A stretch of 33,160 nucleotides of DNA from Schleiferiaceae bacterium (GCA_018401735.1 JAGYKI010000030.1:1-33160), one strand, 5' to 3'; counted from the first letter of the stretch, positions 7,211 to 17,389 are shown. Made by a program: numbers and translations. Notes: generated from the letters alone by a model not told the origin.

Positions 7211-8318
7211 CCCACCAATATTCTTTTCCTTGCTCATCTGCGAAAGCGATAGGTACACCCATTTCGGGCATATAAATACTTTGATTTTTAGCCGCGGCCT
7301 CTTGCTTAAAGCGCTGCACCGGATTTTTCCAATCGTGCAAAGCCAAGGTAAAAGCTCCCCAATGAATGGGAATAGCAACCTTCGCTTTCATATCTAAAGA
7401 AGCTTGCACCGATTCCTCGGGATACATGTGAATGGCATGCCAGAGTTTATTGTATTGCCCACATTCTACAAAGGCCCAATCGAAGGGTCCGAGTTTCTCG
7501 CCAATCTCCTTAAAGTGTTCACCATAACCGCCATCACCAGTCCAGTAAACACGGTGCGTGTTGCTCACAAAAGTCCATCCACCCCAGAGGCTTTCAGCTC
7601 TATCAAAAGGTCCACGACCCGAAAAGTGACGTGCGGGAACAAAGGTCATTTCAATATCGCCTAGCTTGGCATTATCCCACCAATCGAACTCAGTTATCAT
7701 CTCATTGGGAATATCCCAACGCAGTAAATGACGCTTCACCCCCAGTGGCACATAATAGTGTTTCACTTTGCCTTTAAGCAATTGGAAACTATCGTAATCC
7801 AAATGGTCATAATGATCGTGGGTAATTAAAACCGCGTCTAATTCGGGGAGCTCATTAATAATCCGCAAAGTGCTATCGCTGTATCGCTTGGTACGGAACG
7901 GTCCTATGGGAGAGGCATCTGGCCCGAACATGGGATCAATTAAGAGGTTTAAGCCCGCCATTTTCATAAGGCCAACGGAATGTCCAAACCAAATAAAACT
8001 AAAGGGATTGGTATCGGCTTGCCATACTTTACCATCGAATTGGGCAATAGGTAATTTCTCTTTAGGAGCCCTAGCAGCACGGTCGCTAAATTGTTCTTTT
8101 AGCAGACCAGGCAGAGTGCTAAGATTAATATCCATTAGCGTTTCAGTGGCATTTTCAAAAAGCTTACCATTCCACTGGGCTGATTTTGTAAAACGAGACT
8201 TATCCTTTTCGCTAATGCGGCCACCGAACTGCGGGTTTAAGTATAAATAACCGAGGCCATAAGCCGTGGCTAAGACAATTAAGCTGAGAATGATTTTGAG
8301 TATCACTTTGAATTTCAC
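7197..8318 (-). CDS. Membrane-anchored MBL-fold metal-dependent hydrolase (NAPE-PLD/UlaG-like)
   Basis: A 373-residue protein with an N-terminal hydrophobic segment (residues ~5-27), a membrane anchor or uncleaved signal, followed by a metallo-beta-lactamase fold. The metal motif THDHYDH gives H167, H169, D171 and H172. Further ligands are probably H231 (ARHFSGRG), D262 (GDGGY) and H319 (IHWGAF). This pattern, with WFGHS near 110-114, is that of the N-acyl-phosphatidylethanolamine phospholipase D-like branch, but substrates of the bacterial members are mostly unknown. The start is GTG at 8318 because no ATG precedes the hydrophobic segment; a second GTG lies four codons in. It is transcribed alone and convergent to the polyamine operon. 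Confidence 0.8.
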   Translation of the reverse strand: MKFKVILKIILSLIVLATAYGLGYLYLNPQFGGRISEKDKSRFTKSAQWNGKLFENATETLMDINLSTLPGLLKEQFSDRAARAPKEKLPIAQFDGKVWQADTNPFSFIWFGHSVGLMKMAGLNLLIDPMFGPDASPIGPFRTKRYSDSTLRIINELPELDAVLITHDHYDHLDYDSFQLLKGKVKHYYVPLGVKRHLLRWDIPNEMITEFDWWDNAKLGDIEMTFVPARHFSGRGPFDRAESLWGGWTFVSNTHRVYWTGDGGYGEHFKEIGEKLGPFDWAFVECGQYNKLWHAIHMYPEESVQASLDMKAKVAIPIHWGAFTLALHDWKNPVQRFKQEAAAKNQSIYMPEMGVPIAFADEQGKEYWWEKYE

Positions 8319-8444
8319 TTTAACTAAAATTAGAATGGCAAAGAAGCAGAATATAATCCACTGAAAATTATACGAATTGCAGAAATGTAGATTATTTCCA
8401 TCTGCAAATAGTGTTAGCCTTTCGCACTGCTCGTAATCTATGCT

Positions 8445-8452
8445 TATCTTGC
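8445..8452 (+). promoter_or_regulatory. Weak candidate -7 box for smpB
   Basis: TATCTTGC resembles the Bacteroidota -7 element TAnnTTTG with one T missing. TTTCG at about 8420-8424 sits near the -33 distance. It lies only 8 bases before the smpB ATG, implying a very short or absent leader. Confidence 0.3.
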
Positions 8453-8459
8453 AGCCGCA

Positions 8460-8912
8460 ATGGCACAGGAAAAAATTAACATAAAAAATCGCAAGGCGAA
8501 GTTCAACTACGAGCTTCTCGATATCTACGAAGCCGGGATTAAACTATTAGGTACGGAGATTAAATCCATTCGCAAGGGCCAGGCTAGTTTACAAGAGGCC
8601 TATTGCTATTTTGATGGGGAAAAACTGATGGTAAAAAACATGCATATTGCCGAGTGGACGCATGGAAACATCAACAATCACGCTCCTTTGCGGGAAAGAC
8701 TTTTGCTTTTACACAAGCGGGAAATTCGCAGTCTAATGGGCGATGTGGAAAAAGGCACCCGTACCATCGTTCCTGTTAATTTATACATTAACGATCGTGG
8801 TCTAGCCAAGATGCGTATAGCTTTGGCACAGGGTAAGAAAACCTACGATAAGCGGGAAAGCCTAAAAGAAAAGGATCAAAAACGTGAGGTTGATCGCGCT
8901 CTCAAACGCTAG
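8460..8912 (+). CDS. smpB: SsrA-binding protein SmpB
   Basis: A 150-residue protein of typical SmpB length that partners tmRNA in trans-translation. It has the family pattern: an [11 protein letters not shown] start, [14 protein letters not shown] (about 31-44), HGNINNHAP (68-76, the conserved N-x-x-x-H-x-P region), [16 protein letters not shown]-like [13 protein letters not shown], and a basic C-terminal tail [15 protein letters not shown] that inserts into the ribosome decoding path. It converges on folD with 12 bases between stop codons, where I see no clear terminator. Confidence 0.97.
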   Translation: MAQEKINIKNRKAKFNYELLDIYEAGIKLLGTEIKSIRKGQASLQEAYCYFDGEKLMVKNMHIAEWTHGNINNHAPLRERLLLLHKREIRSLMGDVEKGTRTIVPVNLYINDRGLAKMRIALAQGKKTYDKRESLKEKDQKREVDRALKR

Positions 8913-8924
8913 TAATTCTATTTC

Positions 8925-9800
8925 TTAAAGTTTGTGTCGAACTGCTAAAAGGGTGTTTTTCAATAAACTAACTCTAGTCATTGGTCCTACTCCACCGGGT
9001 ACTGGGGTAATGTAACTCGCCTTTTTGGAGACCGTATCAAACTCTACATCTCCAACTAAGCGGTGACCCGACTTTTTAGTTTTATCTACTACTCGGGTTG
9101 TCCCTACATCTAAAATTACCACCCCTTCTTTAACCATGTCGGCGGTAATAAAATTAGGCTTGCCTAAAGCCGCAATAATAATATCAGCGGTCTTTAAAAT
9201 ATCTTTCAGATTGGTGGTGCGGCTATGGGTTAAAGTAACGGTTGCATTGCCGGGATAATGATTACGCGCCATTAAAATACTAGCCGGCATACCCACAATA
9301 TGGGAACGTCCTACTACTACGCAGTGTTTACCGCCCGTTTCAATATTGTAACGATCCAATAAATCCATAATCCCCATCGGGGTAGCAGGAACATAACTAG
9401 GGAGATTTAGGGCCATTTTACCCAAATTAGTTGGGTGAAAACCATCTACATCCTTGTCGGGATCGATCGCCATAATTACCTTTTGCTCGTTAATATGCTT
9501 AGGTAAAGGTAATTGTACGATAAAGCCATCCACATCATCATCGGCATTTAGCTGATCTACCACCGCTAATAATTCTTTTTCGGTGATGGTTTCGGAAAGT
9601 TTTATCAGGCTTGACTTATATCCTACTTCTTCACAGTCCTTCACTTTGGCATTCACATAGGTAACACTGGCACCATTATTACCCACTAAAACTGCGGCTA
9701 AATGAGGTTGCTTGCCGCCTTTAGCGATAATTATTTTTACCTCTTCGGCGATTTCATTGCGAATATCCTGTGATGTCTTTTTCCCGTCTATTAAAATCAT
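8925..9800 (-). CDS. folD: Bifunctional methylenetetrahydrofolate dehydrogenase/cyclohydrolase FolD
   Basis: A 291-residue cytosolic enzyme interconverting 5,10-methylene-THF and 10-formyl-THF with NADP+. The substrate domain has [12 protein letters not shown], with Y48 and the catalytic lysine K52. QLPLPKH and DVDGFHP follow, then the nucleotide-binding segment [14 protein letters not shown], and the C-terminal signature [16 protein letters not shown]. Length is normal and all motifs are intact. It lies 23 bases after ffh on the same strand and is probably co-transcribed with it. Confidence 0.97.
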   Translation of the reverse strand: MILIDGKKTSQDIRNEIAEEVKIIIAKGGKQPHLAAVLVGNNGASVTYVNAKVKDCEEVGYKSSLIKLSETITEKELLAVVDQLNADDDVDGFIVQLPLPKHINEQKVIMAIDPDKDVDGFHPTNLGKMALNLPSYVPATPMGIMDLLDRYNIETGGKHCVVVGRSHIVGMPASILMARNHYPGNATVTLTHSRTTNLKDILKTADIIIAALGKPNFITADMVKEGVVILDVGTTRVVDKTKKSGHRLVGDVEFDTVSKKASYITPVPGGVGPMTRVSLLKNTLLAVRHKL

Positions 9801-9823
9801 TGCTCGATTTTTATCTATTTCTA

Positions 9824-11152
9824 TTAACGCATTCCTTTCATCATGCCGGCCATACGCTTCGCGCCGCCACCTTGCATCATGCGCATCATTTTACTCATCT
9901 CAGCAAACTGCTTTAACAATTGGTTTACTTCCTGAATATTTTTTCCTGATCCATCGGCTATGCGCTTGCGTCGACTGCCATTAATTAATTTCGGATTAGC
10001 ACGTTCTTCCTTAGTCATCGACTGAATAATCGCTTCTACCCCTTTAAAGGCATCGTCGTCAATATCTACATCTTTCAGCATTTTACCCATTCCCGGAATC
10101 ATTCCCATGAGGTCTTTCATATTCCCCATTTTCTTGATTTGCTTAATCTGTCCTAAGAAATCATCAAAATCGAATTGGTTCTTGGCGATTTTCTTTTGTA
10201 CGCGACGCGCTTCATCTTCATCAAACTGCTCTTGGGCGCGTTCTACCAAAGAAACAACATCACCCATGCCCAAAATACGGTCGGCCATACGCTCGGGATA
10301 GAAGATATCCAAAGCGTCCATTTTTTCGCCTGTACCAATAAACTTAATGGGTTTATTAACCACCGTGCGAATGGTTAGTGCCGCTCCACCGCGGGTATCA
10401 CCGTCTAATTTGGTTAAGATAACCCCTTCGTAATTAAGCACATCATTAAAGGCCTTAGCAGTATTCACCGCATCCTGCCCCGTCATGGCATCTACTACAA
10501 AAAGCGTTTCTTGGGGTTTAATCGCCTGGTGAACATTGCGAATTTCGCTCATCATTTCCGCATCAATGGCCAAACGACCGGCGGTATCAACGATGATGGT
10601 ATTATGCCCATTCTTCTTGGCGTAAGCCACGGCATTTAAAGCAATTTCAACCGGATTTTTATTTCCTTCTTCGCTGTAAACCTCAACACCAATTTGCTCG
10701 CCAACCACGTGCAGCTGGTTAATAGCCGCGGGACGGTAAACGTCGCCCGCCACTAATAGCACCTTACGTCCTTTTTTACGGGTAAGGAAATTAGCCAGTT
10801 TACCACTATGAGTGGTTTTACCCGAACCTTGTAAACCCGCCATCAATATAATGGTAGGCTTTTCACTGAGGTTCAACTCGGAGGCTTCGCCGCCCATAAG
10901 GCGCGCCATTTCATCGCGTACCACTTTGGTTAAAACCTGCCCTGGTTTAAGACTAGTAAGTACGTGCTGACCTAAAACCTCTTCTTTTACCTTAGCGGTA
11001 AAATCTTTAGCAATTTTAAAACTAACATCCGCATCTACTAAAGCCCGACGAATCTCTTTGAGGGTTTCGGCTACGTTAACTTCCGAAATTTGACCATGGC
11101 CTTTTAATACGTGAAAGGCTTTGTCGAGTTTATCTTGTAAATTATCAAACAT
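9824..11152 (-). CDS. ffh: Signal recognition particle protein Ffh (SRP54)
   Basis: A 442-residue SRP GTPase that binds 4.5S RNA and signal sequences for co-translational membrane targeting. The N domain covers ~1-85. The G domain has P-loop GLQGSGKTT (106-114), the DTAGRLA motif and [10 protein letters not shown]. The C-terminal M domain is methionine-rich, with [10 protein letters not shown], the [14 protein letters not shown]-binding segment and [11 protein letters not shown]. Full length. A good promoter box lies 34 bases upstream, so ffh-folD is a transcription unit separable from argS. Confidence 0.97.
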   Translation of the reverse strand: MFDNLQDKLDKAFHVLKGHGQISEVNVAETLKEIRRALVDADVSFKIAKDFTAKVKEEVLGQHVLTSLKPGQVLTKVVRDEMARLMGGEASELNLSEKPTIILMAGLQGSGKTTHSGKLANFLTRKKGRKVLLVAGDVYRPAAINQLHVVGEQIGVEVYSEEGNKNPVEIALNAVAYAKKNGHNTIIVDTAGRLAIDAEMMSEIRNVHQAIKPQETLFVVDAMTGQDAVNTAKAFNDVLNYEGVILTKLDGDTRGGAALTIRTVVNKPIKFIGTGEKMDALDIFYPERMADRILGMGDVVSLVERAQEQFDEDEARRVQKKIAKNQFDFDDFLGQIKQIKKMGNMKDLMGMIPGMGKMLKDVDIDDDAFKGVEAIIQSMTKEERANPKLINGSRRKRIADGSGKNIQEVNQLLKQFAEMSKMMRMMQGGGAKRMAGMMKGMR

Positions 11153-11186
11153 CTATCTTAAAATTTTATATCTGGGCTGAGGCCCG

Positions 11187-11194
11187 CAAATTTA
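11187..11194 (-). promoter_or_regulatory. -7 box for ffh-folD
   Basis: On the minus strand this reads TAAATTTG, a full match to TAnnTTTG, 34 bases upstream of the ffh ATG. A small GGGC-CTCA-GCCC hairpin lies in the predicted leader at about 11174-11185. I do not see a clear -33 TTG. Confidence 0.5.
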
Positions 11195-11226
11195 TAAAAA
11201 GCAAAAGGTCTTTTCGCCAATATGAC

Positions 11227-13005
11227 CTACATCTGTTCGGGCACAGTAATACCTAGTAAACGCATCCCATTCGACACTACTGCCGCTGTTTTACGCGACA
11301 AATCGATGCGGAAGTGCACGGCTGCTGGGTTTTCATCGTTTAAAATAGCCAATTGCTGGTAGAAACCATTGTAAGTTTTCACCAAATCGTATACGTAATT
11401 AGCTATTAATGAAGGTGCATGATCGGCCGCGGCTTGTTGAATAATCGAGGGGAAGTTTAAAATCTGTTTAATCAACTCTCTTTCTATTCCTGCTAAACTT
11501 TGGTAAACGCCTGTATTCGGGATACTCATTAGGCTCGCTTTACGCAGAAGCGATTTTATGCGGGCATGCGTATATTGAATAAAAGGACCAGTATTCCCCT
11601 GAAAATCTATCGACTCTTCGGGGTTGAATAACATGCGTTTGCGCGGATCTACCTTGAGTATAAAGTACTTCAAGGCGCCCAGACCTATCATTTCATGAGT
11701 CACCTTTTTTTCTGTTTCACTTAAACCGTCCGTCTTACCTAAGTCTTCCGAAATTTTTTGCGCGGTAGAAATCATTTGTTCCATTAAGTCATCGGCATCT
11801 ACTACCGTTCCTTCGCGTGATTTCATCTTCCCAGAAGGGAGATCTACCATGCCATAACTTAGGTGATACAAGTTTTCGGCCCAAGCATAACCCAATTTTT
11901 TAAGGACCGCAAAAAGCACCTGAAAATGATAATCCTGCTCATTACCAACAGTATAAATCATCCCGTTAATACCAAAATCCTCGTAACGTTGAATAGCCGT
12001 ACCGATATCTTGGGTCATATACACCGAAGTGCCGTCTCGTCTAAGCAAAAGTTTTTCGCCTAGCTTCTCCGCTTCTAAATCGCACCAAACGGAACCATCT
12101 TCCTTTTTAAAGAATACTCCTTTGTTCAGGCCTTGCTCTACAATTTTCTTTCCTAAAAGATAGGTTTCTGATTCGTAGTAGTTTTTGTCGAAATTTACAC
12201 CTAGTCTGCGGTAACTTGCGTCGAAGCCGGCATAAACCCAAGCGTTCATCTTCTGCCAAAGAGCGACAACAGCCGCATCACCTTGTTCCCATTTCAATAG
12301 CATTTCACGGGCTTCTTGAAAGATAGGAGCTAGTTCTTTAGCCTCGTCCTCCGTTTTACCATCCGCCATTAATTGAGCGATTTGCTCTTTGTAGGCCTTA
12401 TCGAAAGCAACATAATATTTCCCCACCAAGTGATCGCCCTTTAAGCCACTGCTTTCGGGCGTTTCACCCTCTGCAAAATTTTTCCAGGCTACCATACTTT
12501 TACAAATATGAATACCACGATCGTTAATAATTTGCACCTTTTTAACTGTGTGTCCGGCCGCGCTTAAAATTTCGGCTACCGAATAGCCTAAAAGGTTATT
12601 ACGAATATGGCCTAAGTGCAAAGGCTTATTGGTATTCGGAGAACTGTATTCCACCAAGGTTGTGCGTCCTACTGACTCTCCTTTACCGTAATTTTCTAAA
12701 TCTTGAATACCATGTAAAACCGCTTGCCAGTAGCTGTCGCTAATGGAAATATTTAAAAAACCCTTTACCACATTAAATGCTTCTACCTCCGCATGACGCT
12801 CTTGTAAAAGGGTGCCGATTTCTTGAGCGGTATCCTCCGGCTTCTTGCGACTAGCCTTGAGATAAGGGAAAACCACTAAGGTTAAATCGCCGGCAAATTC
12901 TTTGCGGGTTGCTTGCCAATCGATGCTTTCAACTTCCAGTTGATAAAGGTCTTTTAATATTCCTGCGCAGGTTTCTGACAAGGTTTTACTAATAGTATGC
13001 TGCAT
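11227..13005 (-). CDS. argS: Arginyl-tRNA synthetase
   Basis: A 592-residue class I synthetase charging tRNA-Arg. It has the N-terminal Add-1-type domain (~1-110) and the HIGH motif in SSPNTNKPLHLGHIRN (about 126-141). The KMSKS region is KMKSREGTVV, preceded by the GMVDLPSGK segment typical of ArgRS. A C-terminal helical anticodon-binding domain with YTHARIKSLLR runs to PEQM. All expected parts are present. The start ATG lies six bases after the arginase stop on the same strand, so argS is probably translated from the arginase transcript, tying arginine use in translation to arginine breakdown. Confidence 0.96.
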   Translation of the reverse strand: MQHTISKTLSETCAGILKDLYQLEVESIDWQATRKEFAGDLTLVVFPYLKASRKKPEDTAQEIGTLLQERHAEVEAFNVVKGFLNISISDSYWQAVLHGIQDLENYGKGESVGRTTLVEYSSPNTNKPLHLGHIRNNLLGYSVAEILSAAGHTVKKVQIINDRGIHICKSMVAWKNFAEGETPESSGLKGDHLVGKYYVAFDKAYKEQIAQLMADGKTEDEAKELAPIFQEAREMLLKWEQGDAAVVALWQKMNAWVYAGFDASYRRLGVNFDKNYYESETYLLGKKIVEQGLNKGVFFKKEDGSVWCDLEAEKLGEKLLLRRDGTSVYMTQDIGTAIQRYEDFGINGMIYTVGNEQDYHFQVLFAVLKKLGYAWAENLYHLSYGMVDLPSGKMKSREGTVVDADDLMEQMISTAQKISEDLGKTDGLSETEKKVTHEMIGLGALKYFILKVDPRKRMLFNPEESIDFQGNTGPFIQYTHARIKSLLRKASLMSIPNTGVYQSLAGIERELIKQILNFPSIIQQAAADHAPSLIANYVYDLVKTYNGFYQQLAILNDENPAAVHFRIDLSRKTAAVVSNGMRLLGITVPEQM

Positions 13006-13011
13006 TCCTTT

Positions 13012-13956
13012 TTATTGGTTTTCTAAAGATTCGTAGAGAGGTTTGAAAATACGGAAGGCCGCCTCGGCCATGCTATTTCCTTTTAAATCGAGTAAGGGGT
13101 TGATTTCTACCATTTCAAAGCAACAAACTCGCTCATCACGCAATAAGCCTAATAAAATATTACGCACTTCCATTTCCGAAAAGCCACCTGGCACTGGCGT
13201 GCCTGTTCCTTCGCTTACTGATGGATCCATGCTATCCACATCGAAGGACACATAAATGATATCGCAATCTTTAAGATGAGAATATGCCTTTTCTACGGTT
13301 TTATCAGCGCCTAATTTTTTACTTTCCTCTACCGTAATATTGGGGATATTATAACGCTTCATTATTTCTTGTTCGGGCACTTCAGTACTGCGCACCCCAA
13401 TAAAAACTAGGTCTTTGGGTAAGACTCTTTTATTGGAGCCCTTCATCTCGTTCCAATGCCAAATCGTTTCTTCTTCTGGCTGGTTATTCTGACAAACGGT
13501 ATTATCTTCATGCAAGGCGGTAGCTAAAGGCATTCCGTGTACATTACCGCTAGGGCTGGTGTAAGGAGAATGAAGATCGGCATGGGCATCTACCCAAACT
13601 ACACCTAACCTCTTTTTAGGATAAGCTCTTTTAATACCCGCAATTGTGCCGCCGGCATTGCTATGATCGCCCGAAATAACCATGGGGAATTTTCCTTTTT
13701 TTAAGCTACTACTTATTGTAGTTTCTATACGACGATACATTTCGGCAATTGCATCGAGACGTTTCGCATAAGGTTCTTGCACTTCTTTATAAAGTCGATG
13801 GTTTAAGGTAGCCACTTTTTTTTCGGGATGCCGCTGAAAAAAGCTGCGATCGTACTTCAAGCTCGCAACCTGCAGGGCGTCTAAACCCAAGGAAGCACCG
13901 CGCGTTCCTGCACCGAGCTCCGACATAACGCCGATGATTTCTAATTCTTTAGCCAT
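13012..13956 (-). CDS. rocF: Arginase
   Basis: A 314-residue binuclear manganese ureohydrolase predicted to convert L-arginine to ornithine and urea. Metal ligands are H98 (ISGDHSN), D123/H125/D127 (VDAHADLH) and D239/D241 (SFDVDSMDP). The substrate loop SPYTSPSGNVHGMP (130-143) is the arginase form, and GTPVPGG and EMVEINP complete the signature. I take ATG 13956 as start: a 30-codon upstream extension to 14046 would span the promoter box and has no family counterpart. It is followed by argS after six bases. With the agmatinase at 3813-4664 the window encodes two ureohydrolases using arginine-derived guanidines. Confidence 0.9.
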   Translation of the reverse strand: MAKELEIIGVMSELGAGTRGASLGLDALQVASLKYDRSFFQRHPEKKVATLNHRLYKEVQEPYAKRLDAIAEMYRRIETTISSSLKKGKFPMVISGDHSNAGGTIAGIKRAYPKKRLGVVWVDAHADLHSPYTSPSGNVHGMPLATALHEDNTVCQNNQPEEETIWHWNEMKGSNKRVLPKDLVFIGVRSTEVPEQEIMKRYNIPNITVEESKKLGADKTVEKAYSHLKDCDIIYVSFDVDSMDPSVSEGTGTPVPGGFSEMEVRNILLGLLRDERVCCFEMVEINPLLDLKGNSMAEAAFRIFKPLYESLENQ

Positions 13957-13974
13957 TGTGTGTAATTGAGGCTG

Positions 13975-13982
13975 CAAAAATA
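13975..13982 (-). promoter_or_regulatory. -7 box for the arginase-argS unit
   Basis: On the minus strand this reads TATTTTTG, a full match to TAnnTTTG, 18 bases upstream of the arginase ATG at 13956. It also decides the start codon, since a longer N-terminus would lie upstream of the transcription start. Confidence 0.55.
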
Positions 13983-14096
13983 GGTAATTTACGAGGCCTA
14001 AAAAGACTCTCCAACAGATAATACTGACAGGGGATTTTAGAACCAACTAAAAAAGAAAATCCTGCGTTTAGGATTTTGAACAATACCACCTAGCCC

Positions 14097-16442
14097 ATGC
14101 ATAAGTTTCTAATTACAAGCTTAGTATCTTGCTTGTTTCTATCCCTCAATGCGCAAAATCTCAGCATTAGTGGATATGTGCAAGACAGTCAATCACATGA
14201 AAGACTGATTGGCGTAAACCTTTATATTGAAGGAAAAACGATTGGAACTAGCACAAATACCTTTGGCTTTTACTCTATAAGTCTCCCTCCAGGCGATTAC
14301 AAATTAATAGCCTCATTTATAGGTTATGCAAATCAAGAATTTCCTATTAGCCTCACTAAGGATAATATTAAACTGGATATTGATCTAGTAGAGAGTAATA
14401 CTCAACTTTCGGAGGTAGTGGTTACAGCTAAGGAAGCAGAGGTTAGTCGCGTTCAAATGAGCGAAATACAATTATCGGTTTCGGAGATTAAAAAAATCCC
14501 CGCCTTTTTGGGAGAAGTTGATATTATTCGCGCCATTCAATTATTACCCGGCGTACAATCAGGAAATGAAGGAACTACTGGCTTTTACGTGCGCGGCGGC
14601 AGTCCCGATCAAAACTTGATTTTACTGGATGGAGTGCCCGTTTATAATGCTTCGCACCTCTTTGGCTTCTTCTCGGTTTTTAATGCCGATGCTATTAAAA
14701 ATGTTAATCTCACTAAAGGTGGTTTTCCCGCTCGCTTCGGCGGCAGATTAAGTTCCGTATTGGAGATAGATATGAAAGAAGGAAACTTAAAGGAGTTTAA
14801 AGGCGAAGGCTCTTTGGGACTCATCTCCAGTAAACTTACTATTGAAGGACCAATTTGGAAAGAGAAAACGTCTTTTATCCTTTCGGGAAGGCGTACTTAT
14901 TACGACATCTTGGCACGACCATTTATTCCCGAGGGTACTGAGTTCGGCTATTATTTCGCCGATTTAAATGCCAAAGTGAACCACATCTTTTCACGAAAAG
15001 ACCGACTTTATTTAAGCTATTATACGGGGATCGATGATTTTGGAGTGCGGCAAGATTATAACACCGATGGATTTTTTACCGATGAAGAAGGTTATGATGA
15101 ATCGAGTCTTCGCTGGGGAAATCACACCGCTGCTTTACGTTGGAACCACCTTTTTAACGATAAACTTTTCAGCAACTTAACCGCTACATTTTCGCAATAT
15201 CGCTTTAGTGTTGGCTTTGAAAATTATTACAAATCTGCCACAGAAGAAAGCAGCTCTGGCTTCGAATACTTTTCACTTATTAGAGATTATGGCTTGCGTT
15301 ACGATTTAGAATACAGTTTGAATAACAAGCATAGTTTAAAATATGGCGCGAGTTATACCTTTCATACCTTCAAACCCGGGGTTGCCCAAATTGCCCAAGA
15401 ATTCGCTGGTGTTAAAATTGATTCTATTTTAAATCTATCCAAAGTTATCCAGGCCAACGATTTATTTGCTTACATCGAAGATGATTACCGACTTAACGAT
15501 AGATGGCGTTTAAATTACGGTTTACATTATTCCATGTATTTTACCGACGATGATGCTTTTTATCACTCCCTACAACCTAGAGTAGCTGCGCGTTATTTGG
15601 TAAATGATGATTGGTCATTAAAAGGTTCTTATGCCTTAATGAATCAATACATTCATCTGTTGTCGAATAGCGGCATTGGTTTACCAACCGACCTTTGGGT
15701 AAGTTCTACCGCGAAGGTGAAACCCCAAATCTCGCAGCAAATTGCCCTAGGCAGCACCCATAATTTAGGGAACGGTAAATTTGAATTTAGTGCCGAAACC
15801 TACTATAAGATTATGGATAATCTTATAGAATATAAAGAAGGCGCCAGTTTTATTGGTTCAACCGATTGGCAAAATACCGTTGAAACTGATGGCCGAGGCG
15901 AAGCTTATGGCGTAGAAATGTTAATCCGCAAAAAGCGAGGAAAAACCACGGGATGGGTGGGCTATACTTTAGCGTGGAGTAACCGCCAGTTTTCCAACCT
16001 TAATAATGGTAATCAATTCCCTTATCGCTATGATCGCCGCCATGACATAAGCGTAGTTATGAATCATGAATTTAGTAAGCGCTTCGACATTGGTCTTACT
16101 TGGGTATTTGGTACTGGTAATAGTTTTACCGCACCTGTGGCTAAAATTTTATTGCCCGGCATGGGCTCCAATTCCTTTGATTCATTCGGAGGCACTTATG
16201 ACAGATATAGCGACCGAAACTCTTTGAAAATGCCCGCTTATCATCGCTTAGACCTGGGCTTTAATTGGCACTATTCCACCAAATGGGGCGAAGCCAGTTG
16301 GAACATTTCGCTCTACAATGCCTATAATCGTCAAAACCCTTTTTTCCTTTATCTCAGCACCAACTATGCGGGCGAAAGAAAAGTAAACCAAATTAGCCTC
16401 TTCCCTATTATTCCATCCGTTTCTTACCAGTTTAAATTTTAA
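14097..16442 (+). CDS. TonB-dependent outer-membrane receptor with carboxypeptidase-like N-terminal domain
   Basis: A 781-residue outer-membrane transporter. Signal peptide 1-19 is followed by a CarboxypepD_reg-like beta-sandwich (~22-105, with ISGYVQDSQSHERLIGVN). The plug domain (~125-235) contains the family's VRGGSPDQNLILLDGVPVYN and GGFPARFGGRLSSVLEI. A C-terminal beta-barrel of alternating aromatic strands ends in YQFKF, the usual outer-membrane signature with terminal Phe. It abuts the DUF4249 lipoprotein gene with no gap, a pairing common in Bacteroidota, suggesting a two-part uptake complex. No sugar enzymes or regulators flank it, so the ligand cannot be inferred. The length is short for SusC (~1000), closer to siderophore/FecA-like receptors. 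Confidence 0.92.
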   Translation: MHKFLITSLVSCLFLSLNAQNLSISGYVQDSQSHERLIGVNLYIEGKTIGTSTNTFGFYSISLPPGDYKLIASFIGYANQEFPISLTKDNIKLDIDLVESNTQLSEVVVTAKEAEVSRVQMSEIQLSVSEIKKIPAFLGEVDIIRAIQLLPGVQSGNEGTTGFYVRGGSPDQNLILLDGVPVYNASHLFGFFSVFNADAIKNVNLTKGGFPARFGGRLSSVLEIDMKEGNLKEFKGEGSLGLISSKLTIEGPIWKEKTSFILSGRRTYYDILARPFIPEGTEFGYYFADLNAKVNHIFSRKDRLYLSYYTGIDDFGVRQDYNTDGFFTDEEGYDESSLRWGNHTAALRWNHLFNDKLFSNLTATFSQYRFSVGFENYYKSATEESSSGFEYFSLIRDYGLRYDLEYSLNNKHSLKYGASYTFHTFKPGVAQIAQEFAGVKIDSILNLSKVIQANDLFAYIEDDYRLNDRWRLNYGLHYSMYFTDDDAFYHSLQPRVAARYLVNDDWSLKGSYALMNQYIHLLSNSGIGLPTDLWVSSTAKVKPQISQQIALGSTHNLGNGKFEFSAETYYKIMDNLIEYKEGASFIGSTDWQNTVETDGRGEAYGVEMLIRKKRGKTTGWVGYTLAWSNRQFSNLNNGNQFPYRYDRRHDISVVMNHEFSKRFDIGLTWVFGTGNSFTAPVAKILLPGMGSNSFDSFGGTYDRYSDRNSLKMPAYHRLDLGFNWHYSTKWGEASWNISLYNAYNRQNPFFLYLSTNYAGERKVNQISLFPIIPSVSYQFKF

Positions 16443-17309
16443 ATGATGAAAAATTTAATTACCCTTCTCGCCTTGAGCCTCATTTTTTTATCCTGTGAAA
16501 AAGAAATAGACTATGAAATTCCGAATCCGGGGGATAAAATTGTAGTTTCTAGCCGTCTGGAAGATGGACTAAGTCCTAAAATTTATATTAGCACCTCGGT
16601 ATATTCCATGCTAGCACGGGAACCGAGAACTAGTAATATCTATAGCGCAAAGCTTTATAGCGATGCCCCAAATAGCCCTTTTGAATTACAAGCGGTACTT
16701 GATTCGAACAACTTGTTTGATAGCCTTTATTATTATACCACTGCGAATACCATCGAGGCTGGAAAACACTATCGCTTGGAGGTTAGTGCGCCTAATTTAG
16801 AGCCCGTTAGCGCACAAACCGGGGTGCCTCAAATTACGCTCATTGAAAATGTTCGCTTTGATACGGTAACGCGTGACTTACGCTTTAACTTTATTGATAA
16901 AGCAAGCACTTCGAACTACTATATCGTAGAGCTCCGCAGCGTCAACTCTTCCTTCCCACTATTCATTAGTACCGCCGATCCAAGTTTAGAGTTTTTTAGT
17001 TTTAATCAGGATCCTTTTGGCGAGGGCGAAAGTCGCACGTATGGTACCGAAGCTTTTTTGGATGACAATCTATTTAATGGGCAACGTAAAGAAATTAACA
17101 TTCGTTTGGAAGACTTCGCTGACAACTATCGCTTTTACGTTTACCTACATAGCATTAGCGAGTCTTATTATCGCTTCCGACTTACCCAAGCTGCTGGCGA
17201 TTTTAACGAAAATCCTTTTAGCGAACCCGTGCAAATTTTCTCGAATGTAAGTGGTGGCTATGGAATAATAGCGGGCACAAGCAGCGATCGCAGTTTAGTT
17301 AGTTTTTAA
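16443..17309 (+). CDS. DUF4249-type outer-membrane lipoprotein, partner of the TonB receptor
   Basis: A 288-residue lipoprotein. Residues 3-17 are a hydrophobic signal ending FLSC with the lipidated cysteine at C18, then EKEID. The body is beta-rich (GDKIVVSSRLEDG, HYRLEVSAPNLEP) and ends in a SGGYGIIAGTSSDRS segment, the C-terminal pattern I associate with DUF4249. Such proteins are encoded directly after TonB receptors and probably sit on them as a surface lid or capture protein; the function has not been shown for most. The start is immediately after the receptor stop; a second ATG follows one codon later. Confidence 0.8.
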   Translation: MMKNLITLLALSLIFLSCEKEIDYEIPNPGDKIVVSSRLEDGLSPKIYISTSVYSMLAREPRTSNIYSAKLYSDAPNSPFELQAVLDSNNLFDSLYYYTTANTIEAGKHYRLEVSAPNLEPVSAQTGVPQITLIENVRFDTVTRDLRFNFIDKASTSNYYIVELRSVNSSFPLFISTADPSLEFFSFNQDPFGEGESRTYGTEAFLDDNLFNGQRKEINIRLEDFADNYRFYVYLHSISESYYRFRLTQAAGDFNENPFSEPVQIFSNVSGGYGIIAGTSSDRSLVSF

Positions 17310-17389
17310 GAATTGGCCGTCCTGAGGGCGCTGAAAGCAGCTTGTGAGTAAATAGAAATTATTAGCCTGCTTAGGCTACAATATTGTCT

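Noticed and set aside
7870..8250. 126-codon plus-strand frame inside the MBL-fold hydrolase gene
   Set aside because: It is antisense to a gene with an intact metal-binding site and has no recognisable domain.
13957..14046. 30-residue N-terminal extension of the arginase
   Set aside because: It would be encoded upstream of and across the -7 box at 13975-13982 and is unlike any arginase N-terminus.
17310..17389. Possible terminator after the DUF4249 gene (GCTG-AAAG-CAGC hairpin near 17329)
   Set aside because: The stem is only four bases and no T-run follows, so it cannot be supported as a terminator.
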